A DNA stretch of 9,410 nt from Acidobacteriota bacterium (lineage in GTDB: Bacteria > Acidobacteriota > Blastocatellia > RBC074): NCBI GenBank assembly GCA_022614735.1, contig JAKEHZ010000087.1, forward strand, positions 1-9,410, written 5' to 3'. Below the pieces are notes generated by a model. It did no database searches. It was not told where the DNA came from and saw nothing but the letters and a program-made list of their open reading frames with translations. Of this stretch, positions 1-6,417 are shown in pieces (within the stretch, counting starts at the first letter, position 1; each line of letters begins with the position of its first letter). Made by a program: the position numbers and the translations under genes.

Positions 1-5
1 CAGAA

Positions 6-52
6 TGTAGCCTGGGGTGTAGCGTAGCGCAGCGAAGCGAAACCCCAGGTTA
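6..52 (-). repeat. REP-like palindromic element, copy A
   Basis: The arms cctggggt (11-18) and accccagg (42-49) are perfect reverse complements around a loop rich in agcg/gcgaagcg. Read on the minus strand, the element has the skeleton TAAC, a GGGG block, a CGCTTCGCT core, a CACCCC block and GGCTACA. The same skeleton recurs in plus orientation at 163-199, so the two are diverged copies of one family in opposite orientations. No open reading frame is convincing here. The family name and function are unknown; REP-like or BIME-like is a description of form only. Confidence 0.7.
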
Positions 53-69
53 GTGATCACCGTTGTGCC

Positions 70-143
70 AGCCCGCGTAGCGGGCGACAGAGAATCGGTA
101 ATGGCAGATGAGATCGTGAGGTCTGTCGCCCGCTACGCGGGCT
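70..143. repeat. Perfect 22-bp inverted repeat of nested GCCCGC hairpins
   Basis: Bases 70-91 and 122-143 are perfect reverse complements over 22 bp with a 30-base spacer. Each arm is itself a small palindrome: gcccgc (71-76) with gcgggc (80-85) around gta, and gcccgc (128-133) with gcgggc (137-142) around tac. The DNA or RNA could therefore form either one long hairpin or two short ones. It lies downstream of the minus-strand gene ending at 320, so it could act as a 3' end structure, but no T-run follows it. It resembles bacterial REP/BIME units. Confidence 0.8.
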
Positions 144-162
144 CGGATCTCAACCCAATCGT

Positions 163-223
163 TAACCCCGGGTTCCGCTTCGCTTCACCCGGGGCTACAC
201 TCTTGCGCCCGCTACCGCGGGCT
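163..223 (+). repeat. REP-like element copy B plus a third GCCCGC hairpin
   Basis: Bases 163-199 repeat the skeleton of the element at 6-52 in the opposite orientation, with arms ccccgggt (166-173) and acccgggg (187-194) around a CGCTTCGCT core. Immediately after it, gcccgc (207-212) and gcgggc (217-222) pair around tacc, giving a third version of the short hairpin found twice in 70-143. Together, 6-223 form an ordered cluster: element A reversed, two small hairpins, element B forward, one small hairpin. Confidence 0.7.
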
Positions 224-254
224 GAGTGCGAAAAATCTTTTTCATATAGGCTAC

Positions 255-301
255 AGATGCTAGGTGAGCGTCCTAACATCCAGCATCTAGCATCTATCAT
301 C
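255..301. repeat. Degenerate heptamer tandem repeat with 9-bp inverted repeat
   Basis: Four consecutive 7-base units, taacatc, cagcatc, tagcatc and tatcatc, run from 274 to 301 (consensus yaNcatc). In addition agatgctag (255-263) is the perfect reverse complement of ctagcatct (287-295), so the tract can fold back on itself. On the minus strand this lies 19 to 65 bases past the stop codon of the DUF1553 gene ending at 320, so it would be in that gene's 3' untranslated region. No typical intrinsic terminator T-run follows the stem. Confidence 0.65.
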
Positions 302-319
302 TTTCTTCATCTAAATCAT

Positions 320-2851
320 TCAGTCAACGTAAAGGAACTCGTTTAGGTTGATGATCGCGTGGCAAAAATCACGCAAAGCCGAGGCTTCCGGTCTTTCGTT
401 CTTGCGCTGCGCATATCCGTCAGCCTGAGATTTGAGGAATGCCAATGCCCAAACGATCTCTTTCTCGTTCGGCCTTCTACCCAGGGCGATCTTGAAAGCG
501 TGAACTACCTGCGCGCGTTTATTGCTGACGGCCGCGCGCTCAACACGTTCCGCAAAATATCCTGCCTGCTCGAGGACAAATTCATTGTTCATCAAAGCCA
601 AAGCCTGCGGAGAGACTGTCGAAACTGCGCGAGCCGGCGCGGTGACTGTCGTCGCCGGGCAATCGTAGACTTCGATCAGAGGCACAAGCACGGATCGCTT
701 GACGAAGATGTAGACGCTGCGTCGCCAGACGTCCGGGCCTTCTTTCGCGTCAAGCGGCCATCGCGGACGCGAACCAGTATTGACAACATCAGGATCGATC
801 CGCGGATAAATCCCCGGGCCATACATCGCTCGGTTCAGCCTGGCGCTCACTGTCAGAATGCTGTCACGAATTATCTCCGCTTCGAGCCTCCGCGGATTCA
901 TCCGCCAGAGCAATCGATTCTCCGGGTCTTTTGCTGCGGCTTGCTGATGATATTGGCTCGATTGTCGATAAGTATTTGAAACAAGAATCAGACGATGGAT
1001 CTCTTTCCAACTCCAGCCACGCTTGAGGAACTCGGTCGCGAGCCAATCGAGCAACTCCGGATGGCTCGGGCGATCACCTGTGAGGCCGAAATCACTCCCC
1101 GTTTTCACAAGCCCCCTGCCGAAGTGGTATTGCCAGATCCGATTAGCCACGACACGCGCAGTCAGCGGATTGTCCGGACTCGCAATCCAATCAGCCAGCT
1201 GCTTGCGTCGATTCTTCAAATCGATGCCGGTATCGCCTGTCAGGACCTCTGGGAATCCCGGTTGAACTTCTTCGCCCTTTGTGCGCCAGTCGCCGCGTTT
1301 GAGCAAGAATGCTTTGCCGGGCTCTTCTTTGTCGGTGATGCCCATTGCTGAAGGCATTAGTTTCGGTCGAGTCTTGTTGATCCTGTCAATCTCCTTCTGA
1401 TACTCCTTGCGCTCTCGAAGATCTTCAGGCGCAAGCAATGCCTCGATCTCCTCAGGTTGAAGCTTGACGTCTCTGGCAAATCGTTTCGCAGTCTCTTCAC
1501 GATATTGTTCTCGTGTTTTGCCCTCAAAGCCGCCGGTCGTCTCCGTCAGGCGAACGTGAAATTCAACCTTTTCAGCCAGCAGTTTTTCACGGACAGACTT
1601 TTCGAGAACGGCAATCTTATCCTTGAACGGCTTTTCCAGTGCATCGATCTCTTTTTGCTTTGCGCGGTAAGACTCTACTTCTGTTACTGGAGCCATTACT
1701 TTATCCGTTTTCTGAAACGGGAAGAAGACCGCTTGCATTCGATAGTAATCGCGCTGCGGAATCGGGTCATACTTGTGATCGTGACAACGCGCACAGCCAA
1801 CTGTCAGGCCAAGAAATACTGACGATGTCGTTGTCACCATATCATCGAGCTCATCCATCCGGGTCTCTTCGTTGTTCGCATTGTCAACAGTCGGACCGTT
1901 GCGGCAGAAACCAGTTGGAATCAGAGCCTCGGGATCGTTCGGTTTGAGTTGGTCATTCGCAAGTTGTTCGCGGATGAATCGACCATAGGGCTTATCTTCA
2001 TTGAATGACCTAATGACGTAATCTCGATAACGCCAGGCGTGTGGCCGGTCATAATCAAATTCGTACCCGCCGCTATCGGCATATCGCGCCAGGTCGAGCC
2101 AATGACGTCCCCAACGCTCACCGTAGTGTGGGCTGCTGAGCAATTTCTCAATGACACGCGCGTAGGCCGCGCGAGACGGGTTTTTCAAAAACTCCTCCAT
2201 CTCTTCAGGCGAGGGAGGAAGTCCGATCAAGTCGAAATAGAGACGCCGCAGCAACACGCGCGGTTCTGCCGGCGGCGATGGCTGCAGACCCTTTTGTTCC
2301 AGACTGCTCAGAACAAATGAATCTATCTCATTCCGCACCCACAATCGATTCTTCACCGCAGGCACGACAGGAGGCGCTGGCTTCACAAAAGACCAGAACT
2401 GCCGGTCATGTTCGGTTATAGAATAGCCGGGCTGTCGCACTGGAAGCGTTTCGGATGCAACTACGGCCGAGTTAGATGTGAGACTGTTGATCCATTGGGC
2501 AATAACTGCAATTTCCCGGTCACCAAGCTTGTCCAAACCCATTGGCATTTCAGGCTCTTCTTTATGTGTAATCAGCTTGTAGAGAAGACTCTTTTCCGCA
2601 TTGCCGGGAACAACTGCAGGGCCACGCGCGCCGCCTTTTAAAATTGTCTCTTCGCTGCGCAGATCAAGTCCGGAACGCTGCAGCCGCGCACCGTGACACA
2701 TCAGACAGCTTCGTTCAAAGATCGGCGCGACCTTCTGCTTGAAATCATCAGACGCCACACCAGGTTTTTGTGAAGCGAAGGCCAGGACAATGCCGAAAAT
2801 GAGAATGACCAGAACTCTGCGGACGTTCTTCGTGAGAGTTTTTTTTCGCAT
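320..2851 (-). CDS. Exported PSCyt1-DUF1549-DUF1553 heme protein (843 aa)
   Basis: The protein begins with a Sec-type signal peptide (basic residues 2-12, hydrophobic 13-25, likely cut after AFA at 26). A PSCyt1 cytochrome c-like domain follows with heme motif CLMCH at 49-53 and the EMPMG segment near 101-105. DUF1549 spans about 170-380 and includes HYGERWGRHWLDLARYADS (242-260) and CARCHDHKYDP (353-363), whose CxxCH may bind a second heme. Residues 390-500 are charged and helical, probably a coiled coil. DUF1553 spans about 550-843, with NPLTARVVANRIWQ, NTYRQSS (626-632) and the family-typical end NEFLYVD. The start ATG has only a weak GGGG Shine-Dalgarno-like site (2860-2863). It stands alone, divergent from a second family member, with no DUF1501 partner on its own strand. 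The family is common in Planctomycetota and also occurs in Acidobacteriota and Verrucomicrobiota. Its function is unknown; a periplasmic electron-transfer role is inferred from the heme motifs. Confidence 0.93.
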   Translation of the reverse strand: MRKKTLTKNVRRVLVILIFGIVLAFASQKPGVASDDFKQKVAPIFERSCLMCHGARLQRSGLDLRSEETILKGGARGPAVVPGNAEKSLLYKLITHKEEPEMPMGLDKLGDREIAVIAQWINSLTSNSAVVASETLPVRQPGYSITEHDRQFWSFVKPAPPVVPAVKNRLWVRNEIDSFVLSSLEQKGLQPSPPAEPRVLLRRLYFDLIGLPPSPEEMEEFLKNPSRAAYARVIEKLLSSPHYGERWGRHWLDLARYADSGGYEFDYDRPHAWRYRDYVIRSFNEDKPYGRFIREQLANDQLKPNDPEALIPTGFCRNGPTVDNANNEETRMDELDDMVTTTSSVFLGLTVGCARCHDHKYDPIPQRDYYRMQAVFFPFQKTDKVMAPVTEVESYRAKQKEIDALEKPFKDKIAVLEKSVREKLLAEKVEFHVRLTETTGGFEGKTREQYREETAKRFARDVKLQPEEIEALLAPEDLRERKEYQKEIDRINKTRPKLMPSAMGITDKEEPGKAFLLKRGDWRTKGEEVQPGFPEVLTGDTGIDLKNRRKQLADWIASPDNPLTARVVANRIWQYHFGRGLVKTGSDFGLTGDRPSHPELLDWLATEFLKRGWSWKEIHRLILVSNTYRQSSQYHQQAAAKDPENRLLWRMNPRRLEAEIIRDSILTVSARLNRAMYGPGIYPRIDPDVVNTGSRPRWPLDAKEGPDVWRRSVYIFVKRSVLVPLIEVYDCPATTVTAPARAVSTVSPQALALMNNEFVLEQAGYFAERVERAAVSNKRAQVVHAFKIALGRRPNEKEIVWALAFLKSQADGYAQRKNERPEASALRDFCHAIINLNEFLYVD

Positions 2852-2899
2852 CTGATTAGCCCCAGAACATATAGAACCATTGTAACTTTGGGACCGAAT

Positions 2900-2965
2900 T
2901 TAACCACGGATATTCACGGATTATATTCGCACTGTTCCAGTGCATTCGTGATGATCTATGGTTAA
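2900..2965. repeat. Long imperfect palindrome (TTAACCACGGAT type)
   Basis: ttaacca (2900-2906) pairs with tggttaa (2959-2965). The interior pairs discontinuously (ggat with atct/gatc-like bases, ttcacgga with the atgcattcgtga side), and the apex is cactg (2930-2934) with cagtg (2938-2942) around ttc. The overall shape is a 66-base fold-back with bulges. The TTAACCACGGAT/TTCACGGAT wording resembles a dispersed intergenic repeat I remember from several environmental phyla; that resemblance is from memory. It falls in the predicted leader of the minus-strand gene starting at 2851. Confidence 0.55.
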
Positions 2966-2997
2966 TTTGTCCCGCTCTCTACGTGAGTCGATGTAAA

Positions 2998-3026
2998 ACT
3001 TTATTATCTCCGCAAAACGGCGTCAA
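2998..3026 (-). promoter_or_regulatory. Candidate sigma70-like promoter for the minus-strand DUF1553 gene
   Basis: On the minus strand, TTGACG (complement of 3021-3026) is separated by exactly 17 bases from TAAAGT (complement of 2998-3003). The first hexamer matches the TTGACA consensus at 5 of 6 positions and the second matches TATAAT at 4 of 6. Transcription would start near 2991 and give a leader of about 140 bases containing the palindrome at 2900-2965. It is a sequence match only, and the promoter consensus of this organism is not known. Confidence 0.35.
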
Positions 3027-3043
3027 CAATTTGCTGTTAAACC

Positions 3044-3071
3044 TTGTAATTAAAACTCGCCTGACGATAAT
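3044..3071 (+). promoter_or_regulatory. Candidate sigma70-like promoter for the DUF1553-DUF1501 operon
   Basis: TTGTAA (3044-3049), a 16-base spacer and GATAAT (3066-3071) match the sigma70 consensus at 4 of 6 and 5 of 6 positions. Transcription would start near 3078 and leave a leader of about 110 bases before the ATG at 3190. Its -35 box lies 17 bases from the -35 box of the divergent candidate promoter, so one regulator could affect both directions. The rest of 3078-3189 shows only a 7-bp inverted repeat, gcctgct (3139-3145) with agcaggc (3165-3171), close to the start codon. No riboswitch was recognised. Confidence 0.33.
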
Positions 3072-3189
3072 CTTATTAAGGTTCGAGAGATTTCCCTTAC
3101 CGTCATGATGCTCAACTAGACGTACCGGTATTTAAACTGCCTGCTATTAAACCATCTGTTTGACAGCAGGCCTCACAAGCAGGTAGTCA

Positions 3190-6100
3190 ATGACCAAGAA
3201 GAGGCTTTCACTGACTGTCGTAATCATCTTCTCTGCATTCTCGGCTGCCATTCAAGCCCGCGATCAGAGCGCGGACGCACAAAGCACGCAGGACAAGGTT
3301 GTTTTCGCCAGAGAGATTCAACCCATTTTCCAGACTTCGTGTTATGGCTGTCACAGCGCGAAGATGCAGATGGCCAATTTGCGTCTGGACTCAAAGAAGA
3401 TGGCGTTCGCAAAAGTGATTGTTCCCGGGAAAGCCACGGAAAGCCCGCTTTATCAACGCATCGCCGGGATCGGAGACCAGGCGCGCATGCCCATGGGCAA
3501 TGAGCCGCTGAAGCCGGAACAGATCGAGCTGATTCGTAGATGGATTGACGAAGGCGCCGATTGGCCCGAGGACGATCAATCTGCAACCCGCAATTCACAA
3601 TCCGCAACCCCTCAACACTGGGCATTTATCGCTCCTGTTCGCCCTGCTTTGCCCAAGGTCAGAAACAGGACCTGGGTCAAAAACCCAATTGACCAATTCG
3701 TCCTCGCTCGTCTTGAAAAGGAGGGCTTGAAGCCTGCGCCTGTGGCAGATCGCGTGACGCTGCTGCGTCGCTTATGTCTCGATCTCGTCGGCCTTCCCCC
3801 GACGCCTGAAGAGGTCGATGCTTTTCTCAAAGACACGAGCCCCAAAGCCTATGAAAAGCAGGTAGAGCGATTGTTGAACTCGCAGCACTACGGTGAGCGT
3901 TGGGGTCGCCATTGGCTCGATGCCGCGCGTTATGCCGATTCCGACGGCTACGAAAAAGACAAGCAACGCTGGGTGTGGTTCTACCGTGATTGGGTGATCA
4001 ACTCTCTGAACAAGGACATGCCCTATAATCAATTCATCATCGAACAGATTGCCGGAGACCTTTTGCCAAATGCGACTCAGGACCAGCTTACCGCCACGGG
4101 TTTTCTTCGCAATTCCATGATCAACGAAGAAGGCGGCATCGATCCCGAGCAATTCAGGATGGAGGCGATGTTCGATCGGATGGATGCGATCGGCAAAAGC
4201 ATTCTCGGTATCACGATCCAATGCGCGCAATGCCACAACCACAAATACGATCCGCTCAAACAGGAAGAGTATTACCGGATGTTCGCCTTCCTCAACAACT
4301 CGCACGAATCGAACATCCCGGTCTACACACCCGAAGAGCAGATGAAGCGCGCGAATATCTTCACGCAGATACGCGAGATCGAAGCAGGCTTGCAGCATCG
4401 CACATCGGACTGGCCAGTGCGCATGGCCGCTTGGGAAGAGAAGGTCAAAAACGATCAGCCGGAATGGATCATCGCCCGCCCAACAGTTGAAGACATTTCG
4501 AACGGAGGCCAGAAATACATCCCTCTCATGGATGGCTCATTCTTAGCCCAGGGCTATGCGCCAACGAAACATCGCGTGAAGATGTTCGTCAAGACCGACC
4601 TGAAGAATGTTACCGCCTTTCGACTCGAATTGCTCAATGATCCGAATCTGCCATTGGGCGGTCCTGGCCGTTCGATCAAAGGCACAGGTGCGCTGACGGA
4701 GTTCGAGGTCGAAGCGACCCCGGCAAACGACCCGAAGAAAGTCACAAAGATCAAGATCGTCAAAGCGACAGCCGATTTCAATCAGCCCGAAAGAGAGCTT
4801 GAGCCGATCTTCGACGACAAGAGTAAGCGCAAGCGTGTGACCGGCCCGATCGATTTGGCGATTGACGGCAAGGATGAAACCGCCTGGGGTATCGACGCCG
4901 GCCCGTCGCTTCGTAACCAACCGCGTAAAGCCGTCTTTGTTGCGGAAAAGCCAATCACGAATGAAGGCGGAACTATTCTGACTTTTTATCTTAAACAAAG
5001 CCATGGCGGCTGGAACAGCGACGATAATCAGAATAACAATCTCGGACGAATGAGACTTTCCATCACGACAGCGCCAGACGCTGTCGCAGATCCGCTGCCT
5101 GCAGGCGTACGTGAGATCCTTGCGATTCCGCGCGAGAAGCGGACACCACAACAAGCTCAAATCGTTTTCAGCTATTGGCGTTCTACTATTTCTTCCCTGC
5201 CTGGATGGGATTCAGCCAATCAGCAGATTGCCGGGTTATGGAGACAACATCCGGAGGGCACGTCACAGTTGATCTTGAATGAGCGGGAAGAGTCACGCGA
5301 AACGCATATGCTCAAACGCGGCGATTTTCTCAGGCCTGATAAAGCGGTCGGTCCTGGAGTACCTGCATTTCTTCATGCGCTGCCGGCAAATGCCCCGCTC
5401 AATCGCCTGACTTTTGCGAAATGGCTTGTCGATCGCAACTCGCCTACGACCGCGCGATCTTTAGTCAATCGCATCTGGCAGGCATATTTCGGGACAGGCA
5501 TCGTTGCTACGTCTGAAGACCTGGGTAAGCAGAGCGAAGCGCCCTCGCATGCAAATCTTCTCGACTGGCTCGCAGTTGAATTTATGGAGAAAGGCTGGAG
5601 CCAGAAACATATGCACCGTTTGATCGTGACTTCAGCCGCATATCGCCAATCATCAAAAATTACGCCGGAATTATTGGCAAAGGACCCCTACAACCGTCTA
5701 CTTGCGCGTGGCCCGCGATTCCGCGTCGAAGCGGAGATCGTGCGAGATATTGCATTGGCCGCAAGCGGCTTGCTCAATCCGAAAATCGGAGGATCGAGCG
5801 TCTTCCCGCCTTCGCCCGATTTTCTCTACATGCCTCCTGCCAGTTACGGTCCGAAGGTCTGGCCTGAAGGGAAAGGTGAAGATCGATATCGCCGCGCTCT
5901 TTATACATTTCGCTATCGATCAGTTCCCTACCCGACGCTGCAGAACTTCGATGCGCCGAATGGTGATATTTCGTGCGTCCGCCGCGCACGCTCAAACACG
6001 CCTTTGCAGGCGCTGACAACTTTGAACGAATCGTTATTCATCGAAGCCGCTCGTACATTAGCTATGAAGACGGTCAAAAGTAGCCGGGCAACAGATGCTC

Positions 6101-6354
6101 AACGCCTGGAGTTTGCCTTCCGACGGGTGCTGTCTCGCAAACCCTCGCCGCAGGAGATTATCGAACTGCTCGGCCTGCTCAACCGGCAGCGCGAGCGATT
6201 CGCCGGAGGAGAGGTGAATCCATGGAATCTGGCAACGAATGATCCGGACAAACCGTTCCTGCTGCCCAGAGGCGTGAAAATGGAAGACCTCGCAGCGTGG
6301 ACGGCTGTGTCACGCGTGCTGTTGAATTTGGACGAGACGATTACAAAGGACTAA
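3190..6354 (+). CDS. Exported PSCyt1-DUF1549-DUF1553 heme protein with central insert (1054 aa)
   Basis: An in-frame TAG at 3184-3186 directly precedes the ATG, which fixes the start; the Shine-Dalgarno site is weak (aggt, 3181-3184). A Sec signal peptide (about 1-23, cut after IQA) leads into a PSCyt1 domain with CYGCH at 51-55 and RMPMG near 99-103. A low-complexity linker (130-142) holds an internal repeat. DUF1549 (about 162-375) contains HYGERWGRHWLDAARYADS and CAQCHNHKYDP (345-355), a possible second heme site. Residues about 440-630 form a beta-rich insert (FRLELLNDPNLPLGGPGRS, LTEFEVEA, LTFYLKQSHGG) resembling galactose-binding or jelly-roll folds; its paralogue at 320-2851 lacks it. 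DUF1553 follows (about 735-1050), with SPTTARSLVNRIWQ and AAYRQSS. The DUF1501 gene begins 63 bases downstream, a pairing usual for these families and suggesting a functional partnership. The biochemical role is unknown; carbohydrate contact by the insert is a guess. Confidence 0.93.
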   Translation: MTKKRLSLTVVIIFSAFSAAIQARDQSADAQSTQDKVVFAREIQPIFQTSCYGCHSAKMQMANLRLDSKKMAFAKVIVPGKATESPLYQRIAGIGDQARMPMGNEPLKPEQIELIRRWIDEGADWPEDDQSATRNSQSATPQHWAFIAPVRPALPKVRNRTWVKNPIDQFVLARLEKEGLKPAPVADRVTLLRRLCLDLVGLPPTPEEVDAFLKDTSPKAYEKQVERLLNSQHYGERWGRHWLDAARYADSDGYEKDKQRWVWFYRDWVINSLNKDMPYNQFIIEQIAGDLLPNATQDQLTATGFLRNSMINEEGGIDPEQFRMEAMFDRMDAIGKSILGITIQCAQCHNHKYDPLKQEEYYRMFAFLNNSHESNIPVYTPEEQMKRANIFTQIREIEAGLQHRTSDWPVRMAAWEEKVKNDQPEWIIARPTVEDISNGGQKYIPLMDGSFLAQGYAPTKHRVKMFVKTDLKNVTAFRLELLNDPNLPLGGPGRSIKGTGALTEFEVEATPANDPKKVTKIKIVKATADFNQPERELEPIFDDKSKRKRVTGPIDLAIDGKDETAWGIDAGPSLRNQPRKAVFVAEKPITNEGGTILTFYLKQSHGGWNSDDNQNNNLGRMRLSITTAPDAVADPLPAGVREILAIPREKRTPQQAQIVFSYWRSTISSLPGWDSANQQIAGLWRQHPEGTSQLILNEREESRETHMLKRGDFLRPDKAVGPGVPAFLHALPANAPLNRLTFAKWLVDRNSPTTARSLVNRIWQAYFGTGIVATSEDLGKQSEAPSHANLLDWLAVEFMEKGWSQKHMHRLIVTSAAYRQSSKITPELLAKDPYNRLLARGPRFRVEAEIVRDIALAASGLLNPKIGGSSVFPPSPDFLYMPPASYGPKVWPEGKGEDRYRRALYTFRYRSVPYPTLQNFDAPNGDISCVRRARSNTPLQALTTLNESLFIEAARTLAMKTVKSSRATDAQRLEFAFRRVLSRKPSPQEIIELLGLLNRQRERFAGGEVNPWNLATNDPDKPFLLPRGVKMEDLAAWTAVSRVLLNLDETITKD
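3577..3610 (+). repeat. In-frame copy of a CAATCCGCAA-type repeat inside the gene
   Basis: caatctgcaaccc (3577-3589) and caatccgcaaccc (3598-3610) are direct repeats 21 bases apart, differing at one base. They encode the repeated peptide QSATRNS-QSATPQ at residues 130-142, in the hinge between PSCyt1 and DUF1549. The opposite strand reads GLRIVNCGLQI, which resembles the IADCGLR-type peptide I remember being encoded by a dispersed repeat of environmental bacteria. It keeps the reading frame because the unit is a multiple of three. Confidence 0.6.
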
Positions 6355-6357
6355 ATC

Positions 6358-6402
6358 GAAAAAGATGAAGAGAGAATACGAAACAGCTGTAGCATCTTTT
6401 TC
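6358..6402 (+). promoter_or_regulatory. Leader hairpin just upstream of the DUF1501 ribosome binding site
   Basis: gaaaaagatg (6358-6367) is the perfect reverse complement of catctttttc (6393-6402), a 10-bp stem with a 25-base loop. It starts three bases after the stop codon of the upstream DUF1553 gene and ends one base before gaggag (6404-6409), the strong Shine-Dalgarno site 8 bases before the ATG at 6418. The loop contains gagaatacgaaac (6372-6384), identical to the outer end of the perfect hairpin at 7863-7952. It could be a processing or attenuation site within the operon, or a degraded repeat; the stem is A/T rich and weak. Confidence 0.5.
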
Positions 6403-6417
6403 AGAGGAGCTAAAAAA

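Noticed and set aside
1..230. Insertion sequence or MITE end
   Set aside because: There is no transposase and no clear target-site duplication; the form fits REP-like palindromes better.
274..301. Short direct repeats as a CRISPR array
   Set aside because: The units are 7 bases with no spacers and no cas genes are present.
53..346. A 97-codon plus-strand open frame at the left edge
   Set aside because: It runs through the palindromic repeat cluster and the heptamer array, has no ribosome binding site and no recognisable protein features, and overlaps the end of the DUF1553 gene.
359..979. A 206-codon plus-strand frame and several shorter ones opposite the DUF1553 gene
   Set aside because: They lie antisense to a clear gene with conserved motifs, and their translations are arginine-rich shadows without family features.
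3078..3189. Riboswitch in the leader of the DUF1553-DUF1501 operon
   Set aside because: Only a 7-bp inverted repeat was found and no known riboswitch core was recognised.
3772..5160. Minus-strand frames of about 205 codons opposite the larger DUF1553 gene
   Set aside because: The plus strand carries DUF1549 motifs across this stretch, and the antisense products show no domain or start signal.
6355..6417. Intrinsic terminator between the DUF1553 and DUF1501 genes
   Set aside because: The stem is only 10 bp of mostly A-T pairs, the T-run is inside the stem, and the short gap with a strong ribosome binding site favours an operon.
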